Source of the DNA: Phaeoceros laevis
Taxonomy: Eukaryota > Anthocerotophyta > Anthocerotopsida > Notothyladales
Assembly (NCBI GenBank): GCA_049999765.1
Contig: JBNGIQ010009547.1
Coordinates: 191,931 to 250,700 of the forward strand
Direction: 5' to 3'
DNA: 58,770 nt
Shown here: one piece after another, positions 24,654 through 38,219 of the stretch
Layout: each line of letters begins with the position of its first letter
How positions within the stretch are numbered: the first letter of the stretch is position 1
Made by a program: the position numbers and the translations under genes
Notes under the pieces: generated by a model
What the model was told of the DNA's origin: nothing
Databases searched by the model: none
Seen by the model: only the letters and a program-made list of their open reading frames with translations

Positions 24654-26539
24654 ATGCCTCGCACTATGGACACCAAGGCACGAAGACTGTTGATGGTTCT
24701 GCTGGGCCAGACCATTCTGGCCATCCACCAAGTGCTCGTCACTTTCCCAGGCCTGGGCTTTGGGGCTTCCTCTTCTCCAGCCAAGAATTACCTCACCAAC
24801 GAGGACGAGGAGGACATGGGGGCACTGGCAGCGGCCATCTCCTCCATCATGGCAAGTGTCTCTGCCATTTTGGCGGACAAGTCACTGGAAATGGACGCGG
24901 GCTGGTGGGTGAAGCCGCGCCCCTTGGCCTTCTACAAGCATAATTTCCTGTCCGACATCGACGACAGCAACAGGTGGTTCGAGATGCTAGGGGTCTCCAG
25001 GGCTACATTCGACCTGCTGTGCGAGGAGCTGCAGCCTGTGATCTACAAGCAAAACACCAACTGGAGGCTAGCCGTGTCTGTGGACTGCCGGGTGGCCATC
25101 ACGCTGTACCGCCTGGTGAGAGATGCAACTCTGGCGGACATCAGCGACAAGTTCGGGATCGGTAAGTCGTCGGCTCTGCGGATCGTCAAGGACACGGTGA
25201 GGGCCATCAACCAGGTGTTTGCAAGGTTCATCGGGTGGCCCAAGGGCCGGGCCATGCAGCAAGTGGTGGCAGGGTTTGAAGCTTCTTCGGGGTTACCCGG
25301 GTGCTGCGGTGTGATAGACACAGTCCATGTGTACATTGTACGGCCGGGCGAGCNNNNNNNNNNNNNNNNNNNNNNNNNNNNNNNNNNNNNNNNNNNNNNN
25401 NNNNNNNNNNNNNNNNNNNNNNNNNNNNNNNNNNNNNNNNNNNNNNNNNNNNNNNNNNNNNNNNNNNNNNNNNNNNNNNNNNNNNNNNNNNNNNNNNNNN
25501 NNNNNNNNNNNNNNNNNNNNNNNNNNNNNNNNNNNNNNNNNNNNNNNNNNNNNNNNNNNNNNNNNNNNNNNNNNNNNNNNNNNNNNNNNNNNNNNNNNNN
25601 NNNNNNNNNNNNNNNNNNNNNNNNNNNNNNNNNNNNNNNNNNNNNNNNNNNNNNNNNNNNNNNNNNNNNNNNNNNNNNNNNNNNNNNNNNNNNNNNNNNN
25701 NNNNNNNNNNNNNNNNNNNNNNNNNNNNNNNNNNNNNNNNNNNNNNNNNNNNNGATGTGTTCATTGGGTATCCTGGCTCAGTGCCGGATTGTGTCATCCT
25801 GAGAAACTCGGGGTTGTATGCCAGAGCTGTCAGAGGGGAGATTTTGAACGGAACAGGTTCAGATGCCTCATCATCCCCCTCGACTGCAGTTTCCACTATC
25901 TCCTCTGCCTGCGATGAGAAACCCATGCACTCTGATGAGCATCTGAGGCCTGTGGAGTGTCATCATGCCAGCTGTGACGAAGCCTCCAACATGGGGGATA
26001 TTTCCGTGACTGCTCCTCTTCTGGATGCTGCTGTTCTCCCCACTGATACTTCTCCGTGGTCGAAGGCTCAGTGCGGTGGTGATGCATCCTCCACTGTCAT
26101 GAATCGTGCAACAGGGGATGCATCTTGTCGCATTAGAGGTGAGGCTCCTCCTCTTTACGTAGTAGGAGATGCAGCGTACCCTCTGCTACCCTGGCTCATG
26201 GTAGAGGTCTCAGCTCCAGGGAGTCATCAGGAGGCTGTGTTGAACAAGAAACTTGCAAGGGCAAGGACGTTCATGGCAGAGACCTTAGCCATGTTGAAGA
26301 AGACATTTCCTTTCGTTGGTCTCACGGTGAACAACCGTCTGGACTTCATCCCAGAACTCATTTACGCTTGCTGCATTCTGCATAACATCAGAGTCTATGT
26401 CCAGGACATCAATGTCCAAGAAATGCTGCACCGCTGTGGGCCAATCTCAATTCAAGACGACCACCCCGTAGATGAAGTAACACCCTCTGTCCAATCAGGA
26501 GAAGGAGGAGAAAAAATTAGGAAGCGTCTTCTGGACTGA
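24654..26539 (+). CDS. HARBI1/ALP1-like DDE nuclease, interrupted by an assembly gap
   Basis: Coding sequence resembling PIF/Harbinger nucleases runs from ATG 24654 to the gap at 25354 and resumes at 25754 to the stop at 26537-26539. Seen: a helical N-terminal region with RVAITLYRL and FGIGKSSA (helix-turn-helix-like part of HARBI1), GVIDTVHV (first catalytic Asp), DVFIGYPGSVPD (second block), YVVGDAAYPLLPWL (third block) and the terminal ARARTFMAETLAMLKKTF and CILHNI segments. About 100 Ser/Thr/Asp/Cys-rich residues are inserted between the second and third blocks. Only about 30-40 codons are normally found where the 400 N stand, so the gap size is nominal or an intron lies there. No terminal inverted repeats or target duplications were seen, so a domesticated gene (ALP1-like) is possible; an old element is the alternative. 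Confidence 0.8.
25354..25753. other. Assembly gap, 400 N
   Basis: Unknown bases inside the HARBI1-like gene. The reading frames on either side cannot be compared across it. Confidence 1.
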
Positions 26540-26647
26540 ATTGAAGAACTGCTGGTTGCAACTTGAGAACCTACAACTCTCGGCAGCTTGGCTAATGCTG
26601 AACAGCAAAACTCTCATCTCGGCGGAAGCAGATTTTATTTAGGTCGT

Positions 26648-26677
26648 TATAAAAGTAGTCACCGGAGAAACCCTAAA
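26648..26677 (+). promoter_or_regulatory. TATA box and telo-box of the ribosomal protein S8 gene
   Basis: TATAAAA (26648-26654) is followed by AAACCCTAAA (26668-26677), a telo-box. Telo-boxes near the transcription start are a known feature of plant ribosomal-protein and translation genes. The ATG is 100 bp downstream of the telo-box. Confidence 0.65.
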
Positions 26678-26777
26678 TCGTTGAGGCAGGCTGTAGGGTT
26701 ATGTAGGGGGGTGCCAAAAACCTCTCTCTTTCCGGCACTGCAGCGGGACTCAGAGCGCGGGCTATCGCACCCCGACG

Positions 26778-27940
<1,163 letters not shown>

Positions 27941-28798
27941 GTCTTGTTATTTTGAGTTCATTTTGAAACTATGGTTCCCTTCTAGGGACTGTTTGCAGTG
28001 GGTCCACTGGGTTGAGTTGGATGATGGGATTAAGTTAATCCACACCTGCGACTTGTCGGGAATGCAAACTCGAAATCAGTTCCGCCTCCGTAGAATTTTA
28101 TGGTCCAGGTTCAAAATGCCCGCTACCACATCCCCTCCCTGCCTGTAGAAAGCGCTGACTTTACATTCATCAGTCTAACGCCCGAGACCTGTTACCTTCT
28201 CCACAATATATGTTCCCCGTAGGACGTCACAGCAGCTGGGGTAGGCCAAATTGCCAAATCCCAATTAATTGGCAAGGTTCGAAATGAAGGGTATCAAACC
28301 TATAGATTAGAGTGTCCTCGAGCCAAAATAGACGTACTTATCAGGGGCTCATACGACCCGGATTGACAGTAACAAGGAGTCAAGGAAGGTGCCGAAAATC
28401 TCTCAGGAAATAGAGAGCGCCATACCAACATATCCGGGCCACCCGGCAGGGCTGGAACCCTGCTAGACACTTGGCAACACCTGATCCGGTTTGCGCGGAA
28501 CCAGGGTTATCGCCGGACAGACGCGCAGGAATCTTCTTGTTCCTGGACTCAGTTTGTGAATTCTGTTCCGTCACCAGCTGAAATTTGCTTCCCGGCCAAC
28601 TGAGGGCAGGATTCTAGATTTCGTGCACAGTGTTCCGCGTTGGATCAGAAATCGGCTTGTATTACGTCAAGAGGAAGGGACGCTGCGCACAATGAATAGT
28701 TGCGATACTTGTGCCGGGATGCAGGCAGGGGATTTTAGGCTCCCAGATGTACACGGCGAAGAAGGGGCTTGATTAGCTGCCTGCCTGTTACCTGTGCA
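27941..28798. other. Spacer between RPS8 and the SGR2-like gene
   Basis: Contains the S8 3' UTR and the SGR2-like promoter and 5' UTR. I see no gene, RNA gene or clear motif. Confidence 0.45.
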
Positions 28799-31700
28799 AT
28801 GGCCCATTCTCCGGGTGCAGGGGAAAATGCTTCAGGGTCCCCTGCTAGGTCCCGCTCGACGTCACCAAGTGCTAGGCCAGGCTTGGCAGAAAGCCCTTCC
28901 GTACACGGCACCGGCGTAGATTCGGCACCAACCAGTGCAGTGCCCATGGAAGTTTTGCCAGAGCGTGTTGCTGGTTCCTCGGCTCCCTCAAGTCCTGTCT
29001 CTCCCAATTCTCCATCCACTCCCAGGCAACACTCGGAGATTGACACTTCAATGGCCAGTCCATCTCCTCCGCGCAGCGGAATGTCTTCTTCTGCATCCGC
29101 TTTAGAGTCGGGGTCCCCCTCGCTGGACCGTGTTCCTTCTGCTCAAAATGACGTATTTTCTTCAGCCACCTCTTCCAAGTATCGGCCTATTACAAGGAGC
29201 GTGTGGGATGGAGCAGACGTGCGGTGGTACTTCTCAAAGGCTCCTCTAGGGCGTCGTGGTACTTCTCTCCGCTTCATGTATTTTGAGGAAATTGTTAAAC
29301 GGGGAAGGGAATGGTCCGTTGCGGTGGGATTTTTAGGTCGTTTAAAGCGTAGGCAGCCTTGGCAGGAGTTCCCCATCTCTTTCATCCATCAGTCTCCTAT
29401 GGGCTGGCCTGCTCTAGAATTTTCTGCTATGATGTCGTACCTCAATTGATGGATTGATGCAGTGAGCTGGAGAGGCATTTTCACTACGTCACATTCTTCT
29501 TGATCTGACGATGCTACTTATCTGTCATCTGGCGATATGTTTTACGAAAGCCATATTCTGGACAGTAAGTACCTTCAGCTAGACTAACATGTGCCGCTCA
29601 AGAAAAAAAGTTACACCTTAACAGAAGCATTCTGTGAGGTAAAAGCAGTATCTTGTCTTTGGACGGGATGTATTACTTTTGTCACTGCCTGTCTGGACAA
29701 GGGAGTTTGCTAGTTTTGTGCTGCTTGCCTTGTGGTCGCACCAAATCTGAAGTTTTCAGTAAGGGTTACACGAGTGGAGCGTATGGCATAATGTATGATG
29801 ACATGTGCGTGTGCTGCAGACCCAGCTGCCGGAGTGCCAACTACAGAGGTAGTTGCAAAAGGAGATTATCTGCGCTTCAGTAAACGTGATTCTCTCTCTT
29901 TGGAAGCAGCTTTTCTCCAGGTTGGTTATTGTGATTACAGCTGTGAAGGCATTCTAGGATTTGCTGGTGTAGGAAGGAAGGTTTAGTCTTCGTCCAGGAT
30001 GCCGCAGCCTCAGTTTGTGTTACTGAGGCTAGGTGTTGGTCGTTCTTAATTGCAGGAGGAGGAAGATTTGGTGTCAGCATGGTGGAAAGAATATGCAGAC
30101 TGCAGTGAGGGCCCAGCTGCACCGCAAGCTGCTGGGTCTGGTGAGGCATCCGCACCTGCTGAATCATCGGAGGCCTCTAACCATGGAGCTGGGAATAGGT
30201 TATCTTCTTCGAAGGGTCAATTTGTGCTAGAAGACGAGGAGGAGTCTGTGGGAGTAATAGTCAAGGGGGGCCTGTATGAGGTAGGCTTTATGTGCTCAGA
30301 GCACGTTGACAATAGCTTCCTACATAAGATGAGGTTGACATAAGCCAGGACTCTCGAGCTCCATCTGGATGTTACATTTCAGTTGTTTCTACCAAGCAGG
30401 TTGATTTAGTTAAAAGACGATGTTCTCCAGTGTACTGGAGAGGGGACAACATGCGGGTTCTTAGAGGACATTGGTTTGCTAGGAGGACTGGACTTGATTG
30501 GTTGCCACTGCGAGAAGATATTGCTGAACAGCTTGAGTCAGCCTACGGTAGCCAAGTAAGGTCTAACTTTGTGGTTCGTGTGGATATTGATAAAGCTGGG
30601 AATTGTGAAAGCCTTTGGACTTGGTAGAAACAAAAATTTGTGCAATAAAAATTTTGTAGACCTTTGCTCCAGCTTGCTCGAAGTCCATCCATATTGGTCG
30701 ATCTTGCAATTCAGGTGTGGCGCAGGCGCTCCTATCAACCATCAGGGCAGTTTGCTGCAAGGGTTAACTTGAAAAGTTCCACGCAGGTTAGCAGATAATT
30801 CATGCTTGTGCCAAGCAGGTCTCTGTTTGTACAAGACACCTCCTCAATACTTTTGTTTTTTCAGGGACTCCATGTTTTGTTTTTTGGAGAGGATGATACT
30901 TGGGAAGCCTTTCTCTGCGTTGATGCTACACGCGTAGCTTCTGTTTTGGGCATTCGTGGAACTGGCTTTCGACTGCGCCGTGGTTTTGCAGTGGCGGAGA
31001 CCACTCAACCCAGTCAGGTGTTGATCCTGATTGCTTGCGATGCCTGACTTGAGTCTCTGATAATGGTGGTGATATGTCGTTCAGTGTTATTGGAATGACA
31101 TACCTTGCAACGTTCAAGTGGACTATGTCATATCCACTTCCAAATATAGCAACTGGACTAGCTTATACCAGCTATCAAGATTACCCACAAGGAGCATTGA
31201 CGGAGTGACCGTTGCCTGCAGGAGGAACTTGCGCAACGTAAGGAGGAGGATATGGATGACTACTGCTCGCAGGTCTGCCTTTTTGAGCTGCCTGTTTCTT
31301 AAGCTTGAGCTATGACGTGTCAAGAATGTACACGGATGGCAGTGATTGCAGGATGTGATGGACATAGTCGTCCATTTTGTAGGTCCGTAATTAGTACTGG
31401 AAAGTAACAACCATAGCTGTTGGGGTCTACAGGTGCCTGTTAAACATGTGGTCTTCATGGTCCACGGAATTGGTCAAAGATTAGAAAAGGCCAACCTTGT
31501 AGATGATGTTGGGACATTTCGGAGGACAGCGGCAGCCATGGCAGAACAACATCTCACTGCCTACCAGCGCAACACTCAGCGTGTGCTATTTATACCTTGC
31601 CAGGTGTGTATGCAGACACAGGCTCGGCCTTGCCCAGACTGGCAATCTTTCTGATGAAGAACTGCTACTGGTTGGGCATTTACTCAAAAGCATCAGTGGC

Positions 31701-34506
31701 TGAGATGAGTAGCGGATTGTCTTGACATGTTTGACAGTGGAGGAGGGAATTGAAGCTTCGCGGTGAAACTGCTGTGGAGAACTGCACTGTGGATGGTGTA
31801 AGAGCTCTACGTACGATGCTTAGTGCTACTGTGCATGACGTCCTCTACTACATGAGCCCTGTGTACTGTCAAGACATCATTGATTCGGTATAGCATTCCT
31901 GCACGTTATCGATATGTTGTACCTCCTTTGAACATTGTAGGTACTTGTCCTCACGGTTGCTTGGCAATGCCAAATGCAGGTGTCTTTTGCCCTCAACAGG
32001 CTTTACATGAAGTTCATGAAGCGCAACCCTGATTATGATGGGAAGGTAAAAGTTCAACTCAATGCTACCTGACTAACCTGCATGGAGGATCTGTGGCAGA
32101 CTCAACCAGATTCACTTCGGTGCAGGTGTCTATATATGGGCATTCCCTGGGAAGCGTGCTCTCGTACGATATTCTGTGCCACCAACATGACTTGGTGGCA
32201 CCATTCCCTATAGAAGACATAGTAACTCCTGACTCAAAGGATTTCAAGGATTCTCTTTCTGTGGCTATCGACATTCCGGGCAGACAAGAATCAGATTCAA
32301 CCTCTGAGGAAAAGCAAGATGAGACATTGGAAGACCTTAGAGACGTGACAACTGCTGACTCGGAGTTAAGACCACAACCAGCAGACGACAGAGAGCTAGA
32401 CAAAGATGTTTCGGCAGAATTGGAAGCCTTACGAGACAAGGTGATGTCAAACCCTAAGTCACAAGACGGATTGCTGTAGCTCGTGCGAATGGAAGTGCAG
32501 GTGCAAATCGCAGTTCTTTGCCGGCGTCTATTGCTGTTATGCTAACAAGGTAGTTTTGGTTTTCAGGTAGCTGCACTTCAAGGAAAGCTCCATGCCCTAG
32601 AACAGGAGCATCAGGCCAATGACAAAAGGCCCATGTCACCTGATTGTACAGGTGATAGTCTTAAGAAAGATAAGGAGCAGCTGCAAAGTGGCAAGAAAGG
32701 TCAAAGAGCTGACCATTGCCCAAGTTCTGATTCTTTATCTGGTTCTCGAAGACATGTTTTTCAGATAGAATACACCAAGCTCGCATTTGAGGTATGTGGA
32801 CCTTAAAGTACACGATTTTCTCCTGTACAATCAGGTTAAATCTACGTAAGTTCAGCTGGATTCAATAACTAAGAGCACTGAAGGCTTATCCGGTTTGATT
32901 TTTGTTGCAGGTTGATACTTTCTTTGCAGTAGGTTCTCCTCTGGGCGTTTTCCTGTCTTTGAGAAACGTTCGACTTGGAACAGGTGAACTTCTTGGTATT
33001 TTTTGTTCAGTTCTCTGGTTTACCTCCTGCACATCATAAGTCGTGCTTCTTCACGCAGAAGAGGCTCTGTGGTGGCAGTGGTGCGTCCAGCGTATATAGT
33101 GCATGGACTTAGTGCTAAAACATCCATGTTACCTAACCGTCGTTGCATTTCAGTAGCATCATGTATATCAAACCTTCGGCACAAATGTGCTGTATACCTC
33201 GTGATACACATGATTTCAGTTTCCTTGAAACTCATGCCTGTTTGAATCCTTATCTATGTAACTGTTCCAGGTGGTGGCCAGGAGTACTGGGAGGATGACA
33301 CTATTGAAGAAGAGCTGCCAGCCTGTCGGCAGATTATGAATATATTTCATCCTTATGACCCTGTTGCATATCGGTAGATTTCTGATTAGATATTTTGGCG
33401 CCGTGTGGTTTCGATACTCATCACACCCTCACTAATTGACATCCAATACCCTTGGGTGTGGCAGGATTGAACCACTTGTTAGCAAGGAGCTGATAGGCAA
33501 ACGGCCTGTTTTTGTACCTTATCACAAAGGGGGCAAACGGATACACATTGGCATGCAGGTCTAGTAACTACTCCGCTGAGTGACTAAGATAGTGATGGAG
33601 TTTTGGACTTAGGCTGTTGTTTACTGTGTAGGAGCTGGGAGAAAACCTGACAGCTCAGTCCAAGGCAATTGTACACTCGATAACGTCTGTGAGGGTAAGC
33701 CTCTCGTCGAGCATTTTGATTTTCTTTCAACAAGAATGCATTTCGCAGATGTAGGCTGTGCTTACCAAATGCTTTCTGATTTATCAGACACGAGTGGCAA
33801 GTGCCTTCTCTGCGAATAACTCTATTGGAAAGAGAGGTAGGCAGTGACTGGTGTACTGCCCTCACCTGCTACGCCCGAGGGTTGTGGGATGGATGTGTCT
33901 GGGCTTAGCTGATTACTCATGTAGGTTCCGGTTCCTGCAGATGGCTCTGACTCCGACGATGCAAAGCCTACTTACGGTGGTCACATGATGGAAAGGTTAA
34001 CCGGCAGTTTGAATGGTCGGATTGACTACATGTTACAGGTGCGCGCTGACACCTGTGCCTGTGTTTGCAACCAAGAAAAACGACAACCAGACTTTCCAAA
34101 GATTTCACTCACGCCTGTCGGGTTCTTGCAGGATGCTACATTCGAGCACCAGTACATAGCGGCCATCAGCTCTCATACGTAAATCTCATCTCACTTTTGA
34201 TGTTCGCATGCTGCCCAAAGAGTTGATATAGTGCCTGAACTTTTATCGGGTCTCTCCAGGTCGTACTGGCAAGACTTCGACACAAGTCTTTTCATCATCA
34301 AGCACCTCTATCGAGACTGCCCGGAGGAACCTCCACCACCAGAAGGTGGCACGTCAGATGACCAGAGTCCAACCATCAACTTGCAGGATGAGCCCTACAC
34401 AACCGACGATGAAGTTGCTTTCACATTCTTTGGCAAAGAGGAAATCGTCGCCGCCATGGCGAACGCAGAAAAAGCGGGCTCCCGATCCCCGATACGCGCC
34501 GAGTGA
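28799..34506 (+). CDS. DDHD-domain phospholipase A1, SGR2-like
   Basis: Twenty exons (28799-29258, 29820-29920, 30056-30280, 30400-30555, 30715-30786, 30865-31017, 31222-31272, 31433-31603, 31738-31887, 31980-32045, 32126-32440, 32567-32791, 32911-32983, 33271-33373, 33465-33558, 33632-33694, 33788-33836, 33941-34038, 34132-34178, 34260-34506) sum exactly to 972 residues. SGR2 of Arabidopsis is a vacuolar-membrane phosphatidic-acid-preferring PLA1-like protein required for shoot gravitropism. Seen: DVRWYFSKAPL, WWKEYADCSEGP, GGLYEVDLVKRRC, HWFARRTGLDWLP, FMVHGIGQ, the catalytic GHSLG (540-544, Ser 542), an acidic variable linker, DTFFAVGSPLGVF and FHPYDPVAYR opening the DDHD region, ERLTGSLNGRIDYMLQ and SYWQDFDTSLFIIKHLYR. 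The first 150 residues are Ser/Pro-rich and longer than the Arabidopsis N-terminus. Spacing to the next gene is only 169 bp. Confidence 0.95.
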
Positions 34507-34578
34507 CAGATTGGACCATTTATTTGTCCGGGTTGTCAAAAGCTGATGCTTTCGGTAGTCGCACCGCGCCACACGAAC

Positions 34579-34584
34579 AATAAA
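34579..34584 (+). terminator. Poly(A) signal of the SGR2-like gene
   Basis: AATAAA 73 nt after the stop codon and 92 nt before the ATG of the next gene. Confidence 0.5.
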
Positions 34585-34675
34585 GCCAAGCATTAAGTTT
34601 GACATACGTCGTCCTGTCCTTCCACCTGCCCATCATTCCGTCCGCCGGTCTAATTGCTGGTTTCTGGCTGTGACG

Positions 34676-36486
34676 ATGGAGCTTGGCAATGGGGACAGGA
34701 AAGCTGCGGTAAGAGCAGCTGTCCTGTCTCAGCACTTCGCTTCCTGCCGAGGCCCCTGCGATCTGCCGCCTCTGCTTCCAAGTGCCTGCGCCTCCGTCGC
34801 AGACAACTCGTACGCGAGAGTCCATGGCAAGGTCTCTAGCGAGCCCGCTGTGTGGGAGGAGGTGGCCATTCCCGGACCTCCCTTGCAGGATGTCATCTAC
34901 GAGAAGGCCAGAGGCGAGGGGATTGCGAAGGTCAACTCGCCGCATTTCTGCATTCCCGCATTCTGTGCTTCTTGCAGATAACTGAAGCTGATGGACCTTC
35001 TCCTGTGCGCAGGTTACCATCAACAAGCCTGAAAGGCGCAATGCCTTCACCTCGGTGACTGTGGCGGAGCTTGAGAGGGCTTTCGCTGCTGCACGGGACG
35101 ACAACGAAGTGGGAGTTATCATCTTCACTGGCAAGGTGCTGATGGGGATCTGAGTCTGCGGTTCAGCTTTTATGTGTGCTGTTTCTGAAAATCTGGTTGG
35201 ATGCTGTGGCAGGGGACTGAGGCTTTTTGTAGCGGTGGTGATCAGGCCACTCGGGGACCGCAGGGTTACCGAGGTTTAGGCTCAAATATGCGACTCAATG
35301 TCTTGGACTTGCAGGTAGTTGCCTTGGATGGTTGCTCCTACAGCGTACATGGAACGAAGTTGTGGCATTAGAACTAAGACTGTGGAATCCAAAATTTCGG
35401 CTGATTCGGCAAATTTCTGTGCGCAGATCCACATGAAGAGGCTGCCCAAACCAATCATTGCCATGGTGAGTGACTGTCTTGCGCGGGCTACCATTCCCAG
35501 CTGTACCAAGCAGGGGTCCGTTCCCACACTGACAAGTTGTGATTTGTCAACCAGGTGTGTGTTGGGTGTGTGAGACACTAATGGTTACTGTGAGCAGGTT
35601 GCTGGATATGCTGTCGGCGGTGGCCATGTTTTGCACATGGTTTGTGACCTCACAATCGCAGCTGACAACGCTGTGTTTGGGCAGACTGGACCCAAGGTCC
35701 GTACAGTCTAGTCTTCACAGTTTCCCATGTGTAGTTATTTTTTTGAATATTTCCCCGCTGCACTATTCAGGGCATGCTCTGCTTATCAGCACACATCTAT
35801 TTGCAGGTCGGAAGTTTCGATGCTGGCTTTGGCTGCACCATGATGGCACGATTGGTAAGTTACGCATGCCAATGATCTCACTGGAATCCACTTCCTGTTC
35901 ACATGCTGCTGAGTAACCAGTTCTCATGCAATTTGTGAACTTCGGGTATGCTCACAGGTTGGTCAGAAAAAGGCTCGTGAGATGTGGTTCTTGGCAAGGT
36001 TTTATGACGCTCATGAGGCCAAGGACATGGGCCTCGTAAATGCTGTGGTCCCTGTAAGTGCTGCCACAGAAAGGGGCTCTTTGTTTCCATCATGCCTGCT
36101 CTCTGACGTGAATTTCACTCACCTGGACAATGCCACAATCACAGCTTTCACAGTTGGAGGTGGAGACAGTGAAATGGTGTCGAGAGATTATGCGCAATAG
36201 CCCGATGGCCATACGTTTGTGCAAGTCAGCTTTGAATGCTGCTGAAGATGGACACGCTGGCCTGCAGGTTAGTGGAACAAGTGCACCTTGGATTTGGTGC
36301 AACACACCTACGGTGACAGAGTTAAGAGTGAGAGATCAATGTGCTTTGCCCTTTACGACTCTTGTGCAGGAACTAGCAGGCAATGCCACTTTACTGTTTT
36401 ATGGAACGGAGGAAGGTCAAGAAGGAAAGACTGCCTATCTGGAAGGCCGCAAACCAGATTTCTCTCGGTTTCCGAGGTTACCTTGA
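34676..36486 (+). CDS. 1,4-Dihydroxy-2-naphthoyl-CoA synthase (naphthoate synthase)
   Basis: Nine exons (34676-34930, 35013-35135, 35213-35314, 35427-35465, 35598-35696, 35807-35854, 35958-36053, 36154-36267, 36370-36486), all phase 0, give 330 residues. The enzyme (MenB/NS, crotonase fold) closes the second ring in phylloquinone synthesis and is peroxisomal in plants. Seen: [45 protein letters not shown] in the CoA/oxyanion region, [14 protein letters not shown] diagnostic of Men[13 protein letters not shown], and the conserved C-terminal [22 protein letters not shown]. The N-terminus has RAAVLSQHF at residues 13-21, which resembles a PTS2 nonapeptide except at its second position. The only MenB-specific feature I cannot judge is activity. 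Confidence 0.96.
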
Positions 36487-36577
36487 GCTCCAAAAGGCTC
36501 CGCAGCTCCTGATGAAAAAAAGACGCGTATTATCAATTTATCACATTGTCCACAGTGCTCCACACATCTTAGCGTTT

Positions 36578-36583
36578 AATAAA
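36578..36583 (+). terminator. Possible poly(A) signal of naphthoate synthase
   Basis: AATAAA 92 nt after the stop codon. Confidence 0.45.
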
Positions 36584-37208
36584 TTAATAAGGCCCATCCT
36601 CCATCGAAGTTCCGGTGGACGTAAAAAACCCGAAGGTCACCGGACCCGAAGGCAGGGAAGGAATCTTTACGTGGAAATGTATGAGGCTGGCTAGCCAGAC
36701 TTTCCCGAGGGCTTGTGCCGTTCTTACAAGTCCTGCGCTATCTCCGAGTCCAACGAGCTAGGCGTCTGCTGTATTGCATGGAGCGGGTTGCGGAGTGTGG
36801 CAGCGGCTGCCAAAAAGTCCAAGGTCATTGCGGTTGCTTCTCAGCTACCTGATCCCGTTGCCAACCTCAGATTTGAATTTTTGTTGAGGACCAGTGCGTC
36901 CTAGCGCTTGATGCACGATTGCAACTGTGAATTGAACTTGCTTGCGTTCAGCTGTTCTTCCTTTTGCAAATGCGGTACCTACTATGACAGTCGTAAAACA
37001 GCAAGAGGCCCCCTCACTTGCGCTTATGGTCGCTGGATCCTCGAGAGCTGAGCAGGATTGTAGCAGGTACAGATCGCCAGAAATGCTCCGTGTAATAATC
37101 GGACTAAACCGTTGCCCTTTATTTTCTCGTTCAGAGCCTCAAATGTGGAGCTCGCGATCGAAGATCGGAGAACTCCTATTCCTTTGTTTCTCAGTCTTCA
37201 TGTCTTCA

Positions 37209-37308
37209 NNNNNNNNNNNNNNNNNNNNNNNNNNNNNNNNNNNNNNNNNNNNNNNNNNNNNNNNNNNNNNNNNNNNNNNNNNNNNNNNNNNNNNNNNNNN
37301 NNNNNNNN
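37209..37308. other. Assembly gap, 100 N
   Basis: Exactly 100 N, a common placeholder for a gap of unknown size. An undetected exon or promoter part could lie here. Confidence 1.
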
Positions 37309-38219
37309 ATGCTCTCTGCTGTATCATATGTCAGTATGCCCTGCAGCCTATATAGGATCTTTTGCCACGCATTCTGTCTTGCTTTTTCCGACCACCGACG
37401 GGCTGAGAATCTGGAATTCTCCTGGCCTGCTGTAAGGCGTAACTAGTTTGCTTGTGACCGGCGTCCAAGACGCTTTAGTTTTGTCGGCGAACATGCTGGG
37501 ATTTAGTAGCAATTTGGACACAATACTTCCTCACAAGCTTATTTTGCGGGCTGCTCTTCATTGTACTATCTCGCCATCCTTGCCTTTGCTTTCCCTTCCC
37601 TTGGAATCCTTGAAGATCCAGTTGATCTCACTGAAATTGTGTTGAAATTTCCTGGCACTTTTTTAGAATAATTCGCAGTTCGAGCGGGTGTAGGGCTCCA
37701 TCTTCTTCTTCTTTTGTGATTTGGTGTAGGGCTCTATCTCAGACTTCTGACCTTAGCATAACCGTGTTGGCTAGAGACATAGACCAATAACGACTTGAGC
37801 TAATTTGATGCTTGGGGTTTGAAGTGGTTTGTAGTGCAGGATATAGAACTTTGCTCTTTGAGAACTAGTTGTGCAGATAGAATATGTTTTGAGTAAGAAG
37901 TTAGAACTGCACTCTGCAGATATATAGAATATGTCACTGCAGTCTAAAAAGTCTATAAGTACACTTCGGCTAATGCAATCATGTCTTTGATCAAACAGGT
38001 GATGTACTACCTGTAGGGCTGTCCAGACCTTTTCTTGCCGACTGTCATGAACTCCTCTCTGCCAAGAATTTAGTGTAAACTGTCAAGGCAACAGAGTTTT
38101 ACACTTGGAGTGCACGGGATTGGAATCCCTCTAGCTCAGACTTTCTTCAGGTGTAAGAGCAAAAAAAAGCAGGGGCGTCTCCAGGTGGTTCCTGATTGTA
38201 ACTCACTGATTTGAACGGG

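Larger units (their letters stand above)
36487..38219. other. Spacer with assembly gap upstream of the LEA_2 gene
   Basis: Holds the naphthoate synthase 3' UTR, a 100-N gap and about 900 bp of AT-richer DNA before the LEA_2 start, including a short direct repeat (GGTGTAGGGCTC) at about 37688 and 37726. The short ORFs here have no recognisable family. Confidence 0.45.

Noticed and set aside
33003-33245. ORF inside the SGR2-like gene
   Set aside because: It falls in the intron between exons 13 and 14, which join cleanly without it.
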